DNA of 64,000 bases, taken from NCBI GenBank assembly GCA_038501785.1, contig JBAMJR010000001.1, positions 4,520,001 through 4,584,000 of the forward strand. Direction: 5' to 3'. Positions 26,125 through 40,375 of the stretch are shown here, in pieces (within the stretch, counting starts at the first letter, position 1; each line of letters opens with the position of its first letter). The notes beneath the pieces were generated by a model, which was not told where the DNA came from, searched no databases, and was given only the letters and a program-made list of their open reading frames with translations. A program made the translations under genes and the position numbers. This stretch comes from Myoxocephalus aenaeus. Taxonomy: Eukaryota; Chordata; Actinopteri; Perciformes; Cottidae.

Positions 26125-26190
26125 CAGAACCTGACGTTTAGGCAATAAAACCACTTGGATAGGTTTAGGAAAAGATTGTGTTTTGTTACA
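26125..26190 (+). repeat. Fragment of fish repeat family E
   Basis: GTTTAGGCAATAAAACCACT and TAGGTTTAGGAAAAGATTGT match a common teleost repeat. An inverted fragment of the same type lies at about 45510-45555 (TGATCTTTTCCTGAACCTAA, CCAAGTAGT). Confidence 0.45.
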
Positions 26191-26326
26191 CTACGCCACC
26201 TGACTTCCTCAACGGCAGCCCGTGACGTCCTGAACACGTGGGCTGTGTAAGAATGGCGTTGCTTACCTTTCATAGGCATAAGTAAGAAAAGTGAATAAGA
26301 ACAGCGTAAGCTATCATGTCACGGTT

Positions 26327-26430
26327 GATGTGTTGCTCAGGAGTGTGAAGTTGTTTGGATGAGCAGCTGCTGCACGGGGCGATACCGGAGGCCAAGAAAT
26401 TGGCCTGTTTTTGAACGGGCCATGCACTCG
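26327..26430 (+). repeat. Dispersed repeat family C, copy 1
   Basis: It shares GTGAAGTTGTTTGGATGAGC exactly with 40277-40296, and also TGTGTTGCTCAGG, ACCGGAGGCCAAGA and a GAACGGGCCATGCAC end with the second copy. The family is not identified. Confidence 0.6.
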
Positions 26431-27504
26431 TTTGGCCGTTGCAAAATAGAGAAATACTTCCCACATGCAGGTCCATGGATGTGGAAGGAGTATAGAAACG
26501 ATGGATGGACATGCGCAGCAAGAACAGCCCTGTATACTCCTTTTCTAATCGCCTTAATTGCATAAAAGCAGTATTACAGTTCAAATAAATTGACATTTGT
26601 TTCAAAATATATGCATTTGTTAGTTTCAAGTCATGCTGTAACTTTTACATATTAGATATAATTAGCAATCAATTCATTAATGAAGGATGCATTAGACAGG
26701 TGTGACCTTATATGTCAGGAAAGGCCAGTGTACATATGGGACCTCATCTCTGAACATAAACAGCTCGGAGGTTCAGTTACTGATCAGCTTTGTTTACACA
26801 GTCACCAGAGGGCCTCCGAAATTCATGTTTCCTGGTAACCAGACGTTGGACGAACTCGGTCTCAATGGGATCTGACTGAGAACAGAGAATTAAGTGGAGC
26901 GAAGCTAAATGAAATCTGCTGTGCTGCAGGCGGCCGGAGTTTTTATGGGTGACAGAGGATCTAATCTATGCTAATCAATTTACTCTCTGTTGACAAATTA
27001 CATTTTTAAGCAAACATAACGATCAGTGCATCACGGCAAAGCAAGGCAGAAATAAAAGTAATAAAATCCGTCCGCAAGTAAAATAATGAATACTTTGCCA
27101 AACCATTAAACGGTATATATTACAAAAGAATATCGTGTTACACAATCAAACAATAAGTGCTGTGGAACCTTTGCACAGCAGACATTTTGACTGCAGGAAA
27201 AGCACAGGTGATGGTCTCACACAGAACCGGTTATTCCGGTTGTAAGTTATTACCCAAACATCTTTTCACTTTCCCTAAATTCAAAATGCAGTGTATTAGT
27301 ATAGCAGCAAACAACTATTACAAATGATAAGATGTCGTAATGAGTAATGAGCAGAGAATGAAGTCACTCTCCTTCTGAGTGTACGTTGTGTTGCCTCTGA
27401 AAATCGTACGCTCGCATGTTGATACCTTTTATGATACGCTAGAACAATGTGGTGAAGCCTCCACTTCGCCGGCGTTAACTAAATCGCACATCTATTCTGT
27501 ACAT

Positions 27505-27543
27505 CACTCACTCACTCACTCACTCACTCACTCACTCACTCAC
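27505..27543 (+). repeat. (CACT)n tetranucleotide repeat
   Basis: About nine tandem CACT units without interruption. Confidence 0.95.
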
Positions 27544-28189
27544 AGTAACATCACCCAGAACAAAGAGTGAGTCATGTTTTGATGCAAGAAATGAGCAGCA
27601 CACATAAAGCCAACTAAACACATCATGGTCCTGCTCTATCCGTCTCTAATCACTTTACATGCTTTTGACTGCTGATTTCATGTCCGACCCACCTTCAGGG
27701 TGTTAATTCTAACAAACATTGATTGCAAGAAGGTAAATATCACATTTAAAGAGCTGTATTTATTCATTTCTCATGCAGAAAATGTACAGCTAATGCGCCT
27801 CGTTAAGTAGTCAGCAAAAGATGAACATGCATTTGTCTGTGCTCCGCATACCTAAGCTTTGCAGCGCTCAATAACTCTTTATTGCTTGTATTAAAAGCCT
27901 TCTCCCAAGGCAAAGAGTTATTTGAAATCATTGAATTATTGACTTCATGAAAGGCCAGCTAACTGTTCTGACTCTGCTCTATATTACCTGTAAAGAATCC
28001 CGCCTGGATGGGGTAGATAATTACTTTCTCCGTCCACTGTTGGATGGGAGAGGTGAGAATAACAATTCTTAAAATCTAATGTCTGTCTTAATGAGAGATT
28101 TTCAGAGGGCATGTGTTACTTTAAACCAGGCAGCAAGCTCTGGTCTGAAGAGTGAAGCCAATGTGGCGTGCCTTAAACTTGCATTCTTT

Positions 28190-28460
28190 TTAATGGCCAG
28201 CAGGGATCGACTCTTCTGGTTGCAAAAAAAAAAGTGTGATTCACGAAAGTAAATTATGACATTTTGGTCGCCTAAAAATTTATTATTCAGCCTTCGGTTG
28301 TAATTAGCTCCACCCTGTCATGTCACTTCCGATTGCAAAAATAAAATAAAAAGATGGCGACGGACAAAATGCCAAACGTGAGGCTTCAGACTTACAGTCC
28401 ACAAACCGATTGGTGATGTCACAGTGACGACATTCACTTCCACTGCTTTAAACAGATAGG
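28190..28460 (+). repeat. Dispersed fish repeat family A, copy 1 (internally deleted)
   Basis: It starts near GGCCAGCAGGGATCGACTCT and passes through TAGCTCCACCCTGTCATGTC, AAGATGGCGACGG and GAGGCTTCAGACTTACAGTC to GTGACGACATTCACTTCCAC. The second half aligns with 47610-47764. Compared with the other copies, the middle part is missing. Confidence 0.6.
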
Positions 28461-28584
28461 CTTAAAGTGTCCCATTATTCATCAAGATGATTTTAACCAC
28501 TGTCATATGCTTGTATGTCTTCCATGAAGCCCTGTAATTCCGGTGGAATGCCAAAAGTCAATCCCAAATGCATCCTTTCACATG

Positions 28585-28685
28585 TGTCACTTAGGGCTGA
28601 AACAAATTCCTTGAGTAACTAGATCACTAAAACTCATTTGCAAAATTCTTTTCATCAAAGCCTTGTTCAAGGACCAGGATTCTTG
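28585..28685 (+). repeat. Possible fragment of a fish hAT-type repeat
   Basis: TTAGGGCTGAAACAAATTCC, TTGAGTAACTAGATCACTAA and AACTCATTTGCAAAATTC resemble the end of a common repeat (GGGCTGAAACGATTCCTCGAG type). It directly follows family A copy 1 after about 120 bp. The extent is uncertain. Confidence 0.35.
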
Positions 28686-29301
28686 AATATCAATATTGAA
28701 TGTGTGATGAACACATCATGACAGTTTGATCAGTTCAAATTATAGTACCTTTATAAGAGTAGCTTGTGAGACATGTACCTTTTTTAGTTAAATATATTTC
28801 TTTGCATTTTAGAAAATGTGTCATTTCAAACGCAGAATGTAATATGTCACTTAAATACAGGTTTAGCTTTGACAGATAATGTTATTGTATGCAATTTAAG
28901 CAATAGAAACTTAGATTTTTCTAGAAAGAAACCAATCAGTTGTTAATTTTAGACCTTTCTTATTTTCTTCTTTGTATATTTACTATTGCTCTGTAATAAT
29001 AAAGCAAAAATATGTATTATCTAGCTGCAGCTGCAATATAGAAAACCCAGAACAGGAATATTTAACCACAACTGCAATGTTTCCCTATACCATAACCAAA
29101 CTGTTTCAGTAGCCTATACCTAATAACATGTGGGGTGTTTTTGAATAACCAAAGATAATGGGTAAATATGTACACCTACACTAGTTTATGATGCCATAGA
29201 ATTAGATATTAATGACATATAATAGAATATAATTAACTGGAATATTGCCTTCTGTATACTGCCATGGTTGAGGTAGCTGAATGCTGAACCCTCGACCGCT
29301 C

Positions 29302-29304
<3 letters not shown>

Positions 29305-29357
<53 letters not shown>

Positions 29358-29362
29358 AATGA

Positions 29363-29427
<65 letters not shown>
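29305..29427 (+). repeat. Compound (AC)n / (AG)n microsatellite
   Basis: AC repeats (29305-29353), a 19-bp AT-rich spacer, then AG repeats (29373-29427). The second part is a pure purine/pyrimidine tract. Confidence 0.95.
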
Positions 29428-29431
<4 letters not shown>

Positions 29432-30829
29432 GTAGGAGAGCAAAACAAAGTCATGGATGCAGGCTATAGCTAATCAATGTTGAAAATGAACCTGTGTGGC
29501 CAGTTCTGTTCTAAACGCCATCCCCCATACATCACCTTGTCTATACAAGGCCATTACTGAGAGCTATTAACTACGCTGTAATCAGCCTTCAACTCATTAG
29601 CAACAAGAAGATAAATCAACACAGTGCCTGTTGCATAATGAGGCCTTATCGCAGGAACTCCCGTCAGCAACGGGGGAAGTGGAGGGAGACTTAGCAGACC
29701 GAAAAATGACACTAACAATAGTACCAGAACGACTGTTAGAAAAGTACCGTAAGAATAACAGAAAATAAAAAATAAAAAAGATAAAACAAACCCAAACTAA
29801 CCATGAATTCCTCTTGTAGTTTCAAGTGTTTTGCACATGTTAATTGGTTACCTCTACTTAGGCTCTAATAGCATAACTGAATAGCATCTTTAACATGTGA
29901 ACTTCAATAAACGGTGAACTCACACTATCACACACACTCAAAATAACTAAACACCTGTTGCAGTTCGGAGTCGTGGCTTGGGAGCACAGAGGCCTAAAAC
30001 GGTAGTTCACACAAGCAATAAACAAAAAGGCACGTGCAAGCTTTGTTAGTGCTCACGAATCCAAAGAATATTCAGAGGGGGTGGTGAGGAAAAGCAGAAG
30101 TAACAGCAGCAACAGTCTATTCGACAGCAGCACGCGCACGAGTGGGAAACAGTCCTCCATAGTGGTGGAGAGCTTTCCAGATCCTCTTACAGTCACAAAC
30201 GGTCTCCTGAATCACATAAAGCAGCTAAGCAACAGGTCCATATGCTAATTAATGGCGCTTTAGCGATAGCTTGTCTTAACAACTGGCTTCACATGCAGAG
30301 CTAGCTTAACCGTATAAAAGCAAAACGGACATTATTCTAATGCTATTGTTTTACACTATAACATTTAGTCACAGTATAGAAAACAATAAACAACGTGTAT
30401 TTACCTCTTGTAGATGACACAAGTCTAAACCAAGGATAACTGGTCATAACTAAGTTATGAACATTATTGCTCTCATACAATATTCACCGTTCACTCAATG
30501 GTGATAATTAGCTTCTGCATGCCTCTAAAAACATGGTACCTCCTAATACACTTAAGTCCCACCCCTCGACCTGATAATGAGATTGGATTGGCTGTTAGTT
30601 TCAGGACAACTCAATTAAAACAAAGATTGACATATTACTGCTAAACAAGTCAGGCTGTTAGACAGAATGCACATGCTGAATCATGTAGGCTACATATCAC
30701 ACAAAATGTGCACGAACTCTAACCTTTGAACTGTAAAGATCAACTCCTATTTCTATACTTATCAACTTTTAACTTAATTTTAGAAAACTATTTTACATCC
30801 TGATGTCTAGCTAAATGATTATAGACAGG

Positions 30830-31150
30830 GCTGAGAAGTGGACGTGGTCACCGTGACGTCACACGTTGGTTTGTGGACACGACAACTCCCAGACCGGACA
30901 ACAAGAGACCTGTCAATCACAAGGTAACTCACCCTGAAACATACCCTGCTTTATGTTCGTTCTATTCTACTCTCAATGGGACCATCATTTAATAAATGAA
31001 CACCATGCTGTATTGAAGAAGACTTTTAACTAGAGATTGAGACCATAAACTCATGTTTACAATGTTTACTGAGGGAATAAATCAAGAGAGAAGTTGAGTC
31101 ATTTTCTCATAGACTTCTGATCAGAGGAGTCGCCCCCTGATGGACATTAT
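30830..31150 (-). repeat. Dispersed fish repeat family A, copy 2 (inverted)
   Basis: On the minus strand it reads CATCAGGGGGCGACTCCTCT near 31142, then GAAGTCTATGAGAAAATGAC, TTTATTCCCTCAGTAAACAT, TTATGGTCTCAATCTCTAGT, and ends near 30840 with GTGACCACGTCCACTTC. It shares the AAACATTGTAAACATGAGTT and CAGCATGGTGTTCATTTATT segments with 47340-47430. Confidence 0.65.
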
Positions 31151-31526
31151 TAAGAATGCATGCTACACTTCTACATTGGCTTCATCTTTCAGTCCCAGAG
31201 GACTGAAGTTTTGTTCATATTGATATGGACAACAGACGGGAATGCTTTGGTTGGTTGAATAAAAGTTGAGTTTACAGAGTTTGCGATCAACATAAAAAAT
31301 TTAAAAAGGTTGAAATTGCAGTTTGACCAGATTGTTATTTGGAGCGTAAAGTGATGGAAAGAGAGAAGTAGGCCCTGGTGACATCAGGAGGGATTGAGGT
31401 TGTGATAAATGAGGTGGAAAATGAGCAGGTTATGTTTGGTAGAGTCCTGGGAAGTTCACACCTGTGCCTCCTCTCCTCATACGTGACACACAGACACCGT
31501 CACCAAGCCCGGGGCACGGAGACCAG

Positions 31527-31527
<1 letters not shown>

Positions 31528-31559
<32 letters not shown>
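31528..31559 (+). repeat. (CA)16 microsatellite
   Basis: An uninterrupted CA repeat. Confidence 0.95.
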
Positions 31560-31562
<3 letters not shown>

Positions 31563-34060
31563 CATCATGTTTTCTGCACATTCTGACTGCGGTTCCTTCA
31601 TGACTAATTACATTCAATATCTCTCTATTATTTACACACCAGCGGCAGCACCGTAGCAAAACATCAAAACATCATCCATCTCCAGATCGCCGTGAGGGCT
31701 TTGAGTTTTAAAAACTGTGAGAGACAACAGGACGACATGCACACGTAAAAACATTACCCACACGTGCCCAAAAACAACGACAAGTTGTCAGCGACCGCAT
31801 CTTCTCTCCTTTTTCCAACCCCCATCCCCTTTTTAGACTCTTACACTCTTGATGTCTCGCTATTGTGTGGGTGAATTGGAGCTGAAGAGAAAGCGGGAAG
31901 CCTTGACACAGAGCTGCAAATGCGGAGCAGCTACACTAACGCGTCGTAGGCGGGGTCGATGGGCACATCTCCAAGACAGAGAGGGATGGACGGCACTGAC
32001 ACCAACACATACTCTAATGCCGCCCCAGTGGCCCTTCAGACAAACACAAAATGACATTTCTGGAGAATATCTAATGAAAAAAAGGATTTAAGACCATTAG
32101 TTACAAATGATGTGTCATGTGATTATGCTCCGCTCATCAATATGCATTATATGGTGGAGTCCAAAGCAGAGCTCTGTTTGCTGATACTATACTGTATACA
32201 ATGGGAGGTGTCATGATCACAGGTTTTCATTCTTCATTCTGATTGGCTGCTAAACTTCAAGACATATCTGATATGAATTCAGGCAGCTTTAACTTAGTAC
32301 AGCTGAATAATATTTCATTCAAGGAGGTTTCGCTTAATTACAATTATTACAAAATTGTAATTACACTTGAACACTGCTAACCGGAGTCTACTGTAATCAA
32401 AGGAAAAGGCGAGATATGTACGAGGAGAGACACACGGCAAGAGGTAGACCCGATGAGAAGTGGACAGCCAGAGGTCTGAGACAAAGAATCGACTCGAATC
32501 AATCAGCTTGACGTGTTTACCAGCTGGCACTCTGCCTGAGAGCCAATGTGAGTGTTTGTTTCAATCTGTTTGCCAGGCAGGAGTGTCACACCGCTTGAGA
32601 ACACAATGACATGTATACAGGAAGACCTTCACTGAGAAGTCATCACTATCCCATACTTTTACAAACCTGATCTTGGTTTCTTTCTTTTTTTCAACAAGAA
32701 ATATTGATTGTCAATAATGAACTTCATTTAATTACTCACAATACCTGCAGGGATTTATTGTCAATATATCTGCATTGTTAAAACACATTTTTTACACTTG
32801 CCAATATTCTTTTTTTTTCTCATTTCTATATGGACATTTCTGCCTAACACCTGATTTCCCCGTGGAGTTGTAAACCAAACAGGAGGCTGTGGTGTGGCCA
32901 CCAAAAAGTATTTTTTTCTTTTTTTGGGGGTGATTTACAGCATGCTGCTTTAAATGAGATTAAGTGTCTTTTTTTCCCAATGAATCATTTGAGTTACAGG
33001 AAGTCGTTTTTGAGTCAAACAAAACCAAAAAAAACACCATTCCTCAACAATGGAGACCCTTCACTCATGTATGTGTGTGGTGTTGGGAAGGGCTGAGCTC
33101 AAATAATCAGCAGACGAAACAGAGAATGGTAATGGGATTATATTACCGAACCACACCACGCTATAGAATCGGATGGGTTTACATCAAAGCACTGAAAGGT
33201 GAGCGTTAAGGCCGTAACCAAGGAGTGCGTATGACGTGCTGCAGCTAAAATTGTTCAAAATGTCTGCACTCGAAAGCTGGGTAAAAAAGCCTGTCGTCAC
33301 AGAGAGCGGCGAGCCGCGATGAATCATACTAATACGAATAATGGAGCACGCTTTTCCACAGAGGCTCAGAGACATTCAGGTGTTGCACTTGGTTGAGTAA
33401 AGCAGCCTGGTGGAGTTCAACCACTGACCAAATGTGTCACATTTCAACAAGTCATTTTCACTACTGGGAGAAACAAAATTGAGGGGAAATTGTTTTTCAA
33501 GGTGATATATCACCCTGAAGAAGGCTTCATAATACAGTAAACTGAGAAAGGTTCCAGAACTAAATGTGTCGCAGTCTTTTATAAGCTTTTACTTTTATTA
33601 ACGTAACACATTTAGAGGATTGGTGGAGGTATGCGCTCCCCCTTGTGTCTTCGCAGACCTCATCTCTCATCATAAGGACCATTCATCTCCTCTCACCTAC
33701 AAATGCGCCTGTCCTTAAGTAGATAAAGTGGATGATGTGTCTGTGTCCTGTCTGAAGTGTGAATGCGGTAGCACGTGTAATTCATCATGGTGCGTTGCGT
33801 CCTCGGGCTTTGTCAGAGGCTTTTAGCGCGTGTGTTTGTACACTTGCCTGGCGGTATATTAACATGTACGTATGTGCTGGTGCCAATTATGTCCACACGC
33901 AGCTGCCTGAGGTCCAGTACCAGCTGGACGAACGCTAACATGCGCCAAAGGTATGTCACAGCTTTCTGTCTAGGAGGGAGAGCAGGTGTGTGTTCAGCGC
34001 ATACTTCCAGCTAAGGAGACGCCTGTTTGGATATGACCATCCTATATCGCATCTTTATAG

Positions 34061-34062
<2 letters not shown>

Positions 34063-34093
<31 letters not shown>
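34063..34093 (+). repeat. (GA)n microsatellite
   Basis: An uninterrupted GA repeat of about 15 units. Confidence 0.95.
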
Positions 34094-34094
<1 letters not shown>

Positions 34095-35516
34095 CAGAAA
34101 AAAATGATATCAAGGAAATGCAATCTGAAAACCTGCAGACTTAAATTTTGCAAGAACATCATCCAACACACAACCCACATCAGGCCAATGTCAAAATGTT
34201 ATTCAGGACCAAAAAGAGCAACTGAATTCTATAAAGCTCCTACCATCTCAACTCTGCGTTGAAAACAAGATGGAGAGAAGCCTGGTTCAGACTAAACGAC
34301 TGAACCAAGACGGGTGTCGGTTAGCTTCCAAGCGGACTCTGATGTGGTGCGTTTGTGGAGTGAAAGCTGACGGACCAACCACTCCCTTTTTTGGTGGATG
34401 GGAGATATGTGATTCTGGTATGGTGTCATTGTACCATAATGCCAACATTCGTAATAATTTTATCCAACAATTAATTATTTAAACCGTATGTCTCGCAGTC
34501 CGCAATTTGCCGCAATGCATTTTGCAATGCAGTGAAGTCACGTCTCAATCTAGTAATCTAGCATTTCTCACGTCCACACAATCCACATAGTATGCAGTTG
34601 TAAAGCACTACATAATCAATATTCCTTCATGTTCACTCGTGTGAATAGTATGTTGGTACTTCTATCTTGAACAGAGTGTCAGTTCTGTTACTAAGAAGAG
34701 AGAGAGCAGTACACCCTGCTACACTGTAACATATCGGAACATGTGAAAGCCTGAAAAAAGACCAGCAGAACACATGGAACTGAGCTCCTTCAAAAAAAGT
34801 ATTTGCTTTTTGATGTCTTTTCTTCTATGGTTCTCAACGTCACCATTATATGACATTGGTAAACTATATATCTTCTCCTTGCAGTATCCATTCTGGCCCA
34901 CAAGATAAATTGTTGAGCCCCCCCACATGTTTAGAATTTGGCCCAAATATATATTTTTTAAATTCCCCATTTAGAGTTTTCCCAAGTAAGTTTTTACAGT
35001 GATTACTTTTTTTATACAAGGCTGCAAAATCAGACTTAACATTTAGCATTTACGCCTTGGACACCTGCCTGAGAAAAGTTGACCTGCAGGACAAAAGATG
35101 TGTTCCCCAAAGGTGGAACATCGTCAACGAAAAATAGAAATTGAGAAATCTCCCAAAGGGCAGTCAGCGCGACTTGATACAAAGATGGACCGGAGTGAGT
35201 TGAACACGTCTAAGCTTCATGCACTTGGATCATAAATGTACAGAGATGAGAGGGAAAAAGGAGAAAGACTGGAGAGGAAATAACAGAGAGAACTGGAGCT
35301 CCTGCTCAGAGGCTGAACACAAACATCCATTGCTAGAGTCTCCATCGCAATCTCTCTCTTGTTTGTATATAGTTAAAATCTACTGCTGAAACAAAACTAA
35401 CACTTTTTTTGTATGTATTTACCTTTAACCCTTTGTTTTACCTTGTAAAGTATTATATATACTGAAAGCCTTGATCAACCTGCACTGGGATTACTGTACG
35501 TATGATGGTCATGCTA

Positions 35517-35647
<131 letters not shown>

Positions 35648-38600
35648 GGTCAGAGTGTAAGAGCGCATGAGTCTACTGGATCCAACTGTCATTTATGAGA
35701 AAGTGGACATGCTCGGAAGTCAGTGGGGCAAGTGAGGAGCGGCGAAGCGAGAGACTCGCTGACGACAGATCGCACCTCGTCACCATAGAAACAGGAAGAC
35801 GACATGACAATGGCTCCATTGGGCTCACGGAGGATACACAGCGGCAGCGGGGAACGATAAGAGAGTCAGAGTCAGAAAGTGATGTGGGTGGAGGGAGAGC
35901 GAGAGAAGAGGCGGGGAGTCAGAGGAATGAATCATACATATCTGTTTGTTTTGTTAATTCGACCCTCTGCCGTGGTGTCTGGACATATGGATCCTTTTAA
36001 TGACTACAATATGAGACATGTAAAAATAAATTATACTCTGGGGCGGTGTTTACATTCCCGCAGTCTCTGTCCAGATGCTGATTAAGAAATTAGATGGAAG
36101 GGAAATATTATTTCTAAGATAGAAACAGGTTCAGTAATGCATTCTTCCATATGACAGCTAAAATATATACACACACACAATTTTATGTCACGCTGAAAGT
36201 AATTACAATTAAACCAGATTTAGGAAACCATGACGGCGAGCTGGTTTCATTGGCATCAGCTAATGGGGATCTTAAAAAAAAAAAAAAAGATCCTCCAATT
36301 CGGCAAGCTGTTGCAAATCAGCTGCTTTCAGTCCAACATTTCTCTCTCATTGTGGTATAACTCAGAAAAACACACATTCTCGCACTTTCACTCCAATCCG
36401 AGCATTGATGCCCCCCTGGTTCCTGGTAACGTGTTGAGTGTTGACAGGGATGGAGCAGAAAAAGATAACATGAAAGGGAGAAAAGACACCAAGGACAGTA
36501 ACTGGTGAAAAAAACATGTCAGGTTTGGATGTGGTGATATATAATACATATGCAGAGATTTATATTTGATCACCTAAAGATTATACACACAGGAGCGAGC
36601 TAGCCTTGCTGTTTAATGTTGAAAAGATCTGCCCACCAACAACAATAAAGAAGCCTGACACAATGTATTTAGTTTATAAAAAGTTCTCCATGATATAAAT
36701 ATAGTGTAGAAATATCTACCTGAGCAGAGATTGAAGTCAATCTCCCTCTGTGTGTGTTTTAATCTTTAAACAGCGGCCACCTTCAAACCCTGGATCACTG
36801 TTAGCTGTCAGAACTGTTGGTTTGCACCATTGCTGCTTTTGACGCCGTTAGCTGCGAGCCGCCGGCTTAGCTGTCGCCATGCTAGCCGCGTGGAGGCAAC
36901 CATAAATATCAAATTTAGCACCTTCAACCCATATGCATGAACAACATGAACAGAAATGTACAAACCAATATGAAACGTTTCTCTCACCCACTGGCGCAAC
37001 AGGAGGCCGACACATGTATATATAGACCAGTATGTAACACACAGAAACCACAGCACGGGCCACAGAGGACAAGGTGGGAAGTGGCACGCTGCATTGTGGG
37101 GGGTTTGGAGACTTCCGAGGCGGCGTTAACATTTAAATGTCATTTGCCGGGACGGGAAGACATGTTGACAGCGCATGACCTCGGGGTGATCGTCAGGAGG
37201 AATGGAATGAGAGAGGAACACAAGAAGAGATAAAGAGAGTGACTGAAGGAAATCAGCAGTGATAGAGGAGAGAATCGCACAGACAAACAACAGAGAGCAA
37301 CAGTTCAACAAGACGAACAGCCTACAGCCACGTCAGCGGGTTACATACTGAGTGACAATGTTAACGTGCTGGTGGTCTACAGCTTAGTTAAGCATGCTAA
37401 CATTGGCAAGGTAACACTAAAGTTTAGCCGAGGCTATTGCTATTTTTGCAGGTAATTGGTTGTAAAGATGAAATATTTCAGTCTGGACAAAAGGGGTGGG
37501 CCTACTGACTGACACACTTATCCCCAGAGCTACAGCTTGGTTAAAAAAAATCCTCAGTATGTAAGTAATGTGGCGGAGACCAATGGAGTCTGCTGATAAA
37601 CTATTTGTTGTTTTATAACACTTAACCTGCCTTATCTCATTCCCAAAGCAACACCACAATCAGGTAAATCCCAGCTTGAAGAATAGGTGTGCCAACAAAT
37701 ATTAAATTAAGAATTCCAATATGGTATTTCAATGGCCGATAGGAAAGTTAATGACAATCAATATGTGTGAACACGAGCAAAGCCAGAAACCAGAGAAGTA
37801 AGCCTCAAACTCTTAACGTTTTGTTTTTTTATACCCAAATTAGTTTTATTCTACACATACTCAGACCACCCCCCTCGGTGCTAGCATCTATATTTAATAT
37901 AAACTTTCTGTGAAGCAGTTCCACAGTTAATACTTGATTACATCACAAGTGTTAGTGCTCTAGTTTGGGGATTTTGGAGAGAGTTGTTCAAAAAAAAAAA
38001 AGTCTTAATTTCAAATACAGTATAGTGAGATGTTTCTTTGACGTTCTTTAACGGATCAGTAAACAACACAAGGTTATGGTTAAGTAAATCAAACAAGATT
38101 AGCTGGATCAATGTACAGACATGTCGTAATCCCCTTCTCTTAGCTGCAGGAACAGAGGAGGAAACACAGAAGGCGTGCGTATGTAATCCAGCCGTTGAGT
38201 AAAACGGAAGACAATAACTTCAATGCAACAGTGCAATAAGGAAAGATTCCCCACAGGAGCCATTCTGACAACATTGGGCTGTGATTTACGCCCGAGAATG
38301 TAATCAAGTCGGGGCTCGGCAGTCGGCAGCAGAAACATTACTGCAAAGCTACATGGACATCACATTTATGTATGATTTATAGACTTATATACTGTAAGGA
38401 CTACAGAGAATACAGACATTCATATAAAAGTTTCTGTTTTTATCAACACATCCAATGGAATAAAAACAAACATTATTATTCTTATACAATAATAACCTGC
38501 TTTGTTTCGAATAGTTTGAACTCATTGCTATTTAGTAAACATCACATTCATATCAACCAAAATGGATCTTTGTTTATTTTTTCATAATAGGTTATCAGTT

Positions 38601-40215
38601 TGCAAGAGTAGACGTCCAGTAGAGCGGAAGTGAAAGCAATGCATGTCATTCATTTGCACACGCCACCTTGTTGCCATTTGCCAGCTGTGAACAGGCAGCG
38701 TGTCACACTATCTTGACACAATTTGCAGCATGGTTTCACTCCGAACATCAGTTGCATAATTCCGGACTGAGCGGTTCAGTATTCATAGTATATCCACTTC
38801 TTTAGCGGGAAAACCACTCTGATTCATTATGTAAATAAAAGTAGAAAAGGTATTATCAGCACAATAAAATTATTCATAACGCGGAATGGAACCTTTTTAG
38901 TGTCTATTATCTTTTTTATTATTATACATTATGTATCTGACTTGCTTATGATTGCAGATGCATCAATGTGTAAGCAACATTTTAATGTTGCAGCTGGTCA
39001 TGGTGGAGCTACTTTCAAGTACTTCTGTATACTGTTGGGTTTAATCTAATTTAAATACTCATCATTGGAGCGCCTCATATAACTGCGACAATCCCATCTC
39101 TACAATATCAAATAAAAAGGTGAAATGCCAAAAAGAAAATATTTTTGAAATAAATCCCCCAAAACACAATTTCAGCCGCAGGAATGACTATTAATAGCAA
39201 ATGATCATGCAGTTATGATTTACAGCTGGCAGCCAAACAGCATCCTTTTTACATGATGTTCCGGTCTATATCTGGCAAACTAGTCAGACCCATCTCCAGA
39301 TCATTAGTGGCCATTCTGCTCCCTCTATCTACTGCTGATCATAAGTGAAAATGATCCAAGGCTCTATTTCATCCCTGCAGGTCCTCTCACACTTTCACCC
39401 TCTGTGTCTGGATGTCTCTCTTCCTGACTTGATCTGTCTCTCTCTCTCTGTTTCTACCTCATTACTACCTCCCCCCCACTCTCCCATCTGTCTCTTTACC
39501 GCCTTTCTAGATACACAGCAGTAAATCAGTTGCGTTGGCTAAAAGGCCCCCTTACAATCTCAGATGCTCTCCCTAAATAGCTACATTCACACGGTGAGAA
39601 GCTGTTATTGAGGTGAAGATGTGGGAAGGGGTAGCAGTGGAGAAAGATATTGATTAAAAAGGCACAGTGTGGTCAAAAGCACACTGTGTGAGCGGTCAGG
39701 AAGGACTGCTTTCAAAAATAAATAAAAAAAAACACATTACTCAGAAGGTAAATAAAACATAATCCACGCTTGTTGGCATGGAGATAAGGTAAATGGCCCT
39801 CAATAATCACACAAACACAGACGTCTGTCTGTCTGTTCGTCTCACTCATGTTTTTATAGGGCGCCATGCTCAATGCCTTATCTTCCACAAAGATAGGTAC
39901 ATATACTCGTGTGTGTAGAATTTCTCTCAATTTATTCAAAAACTGTATTTTCAATGTCTGTTTTTCACAAGATCTAAAGACAAGTGCCCTGAGAGAGCAG
40001 AGCCCTTTTATTCAGTCCAATAACAGCCACACAGTAGAAAGCCACGGTGTTCATAAAGGATGAAGGTTTTCTCTAATTTAGGATATTTAAAAACAGTCCC
40101 GAGGTCTCGAGCTTCGAACCTCAAGATTGCTCCATACACCTGCATGACGGACGGTGATGTGGACCTGCCTGTCTTTGTTTTAGACTTATCAAGATCGAGT
40201 CCAGGCGCACCGGCA

Positions 40216-40375
40216 GGTGTGTTGCTTAGGGCCGAAGGAGGAGCGAAGGAGGAGCGAAGGAGGAGCGGTATCGAGCGTGAAGTTGTTTGGATGAGCCGTT
40301 ATTGAGAAAGCTGCGAGCAGCATTACCGAAGGCCAAGAGATCCGCCCTTTCTGAACAGGCAATGCACCAGTCCGG
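40216..40375 (+). repeat. Dispersed repeat family C, copy 2, with an 11-bp tandem insert
   Basis: It contains TGTGTTGCTTAGG, the shared 20-mer at 40277-40296, ACCGAAGGCCAAGA and GAACAGGCAATGCAC. Between the first two it holds three exact tandem units of GAAGGAGGAGC (40234-40266) that copy 1 lacks. Confidence 0.6.

Noticed and set aside
27505..27543. Tandem CACT units considered as a CRISPR-like array
   Set aside because: A simple tetranucleotide repeat with no spacers, in vertebrate DNA.
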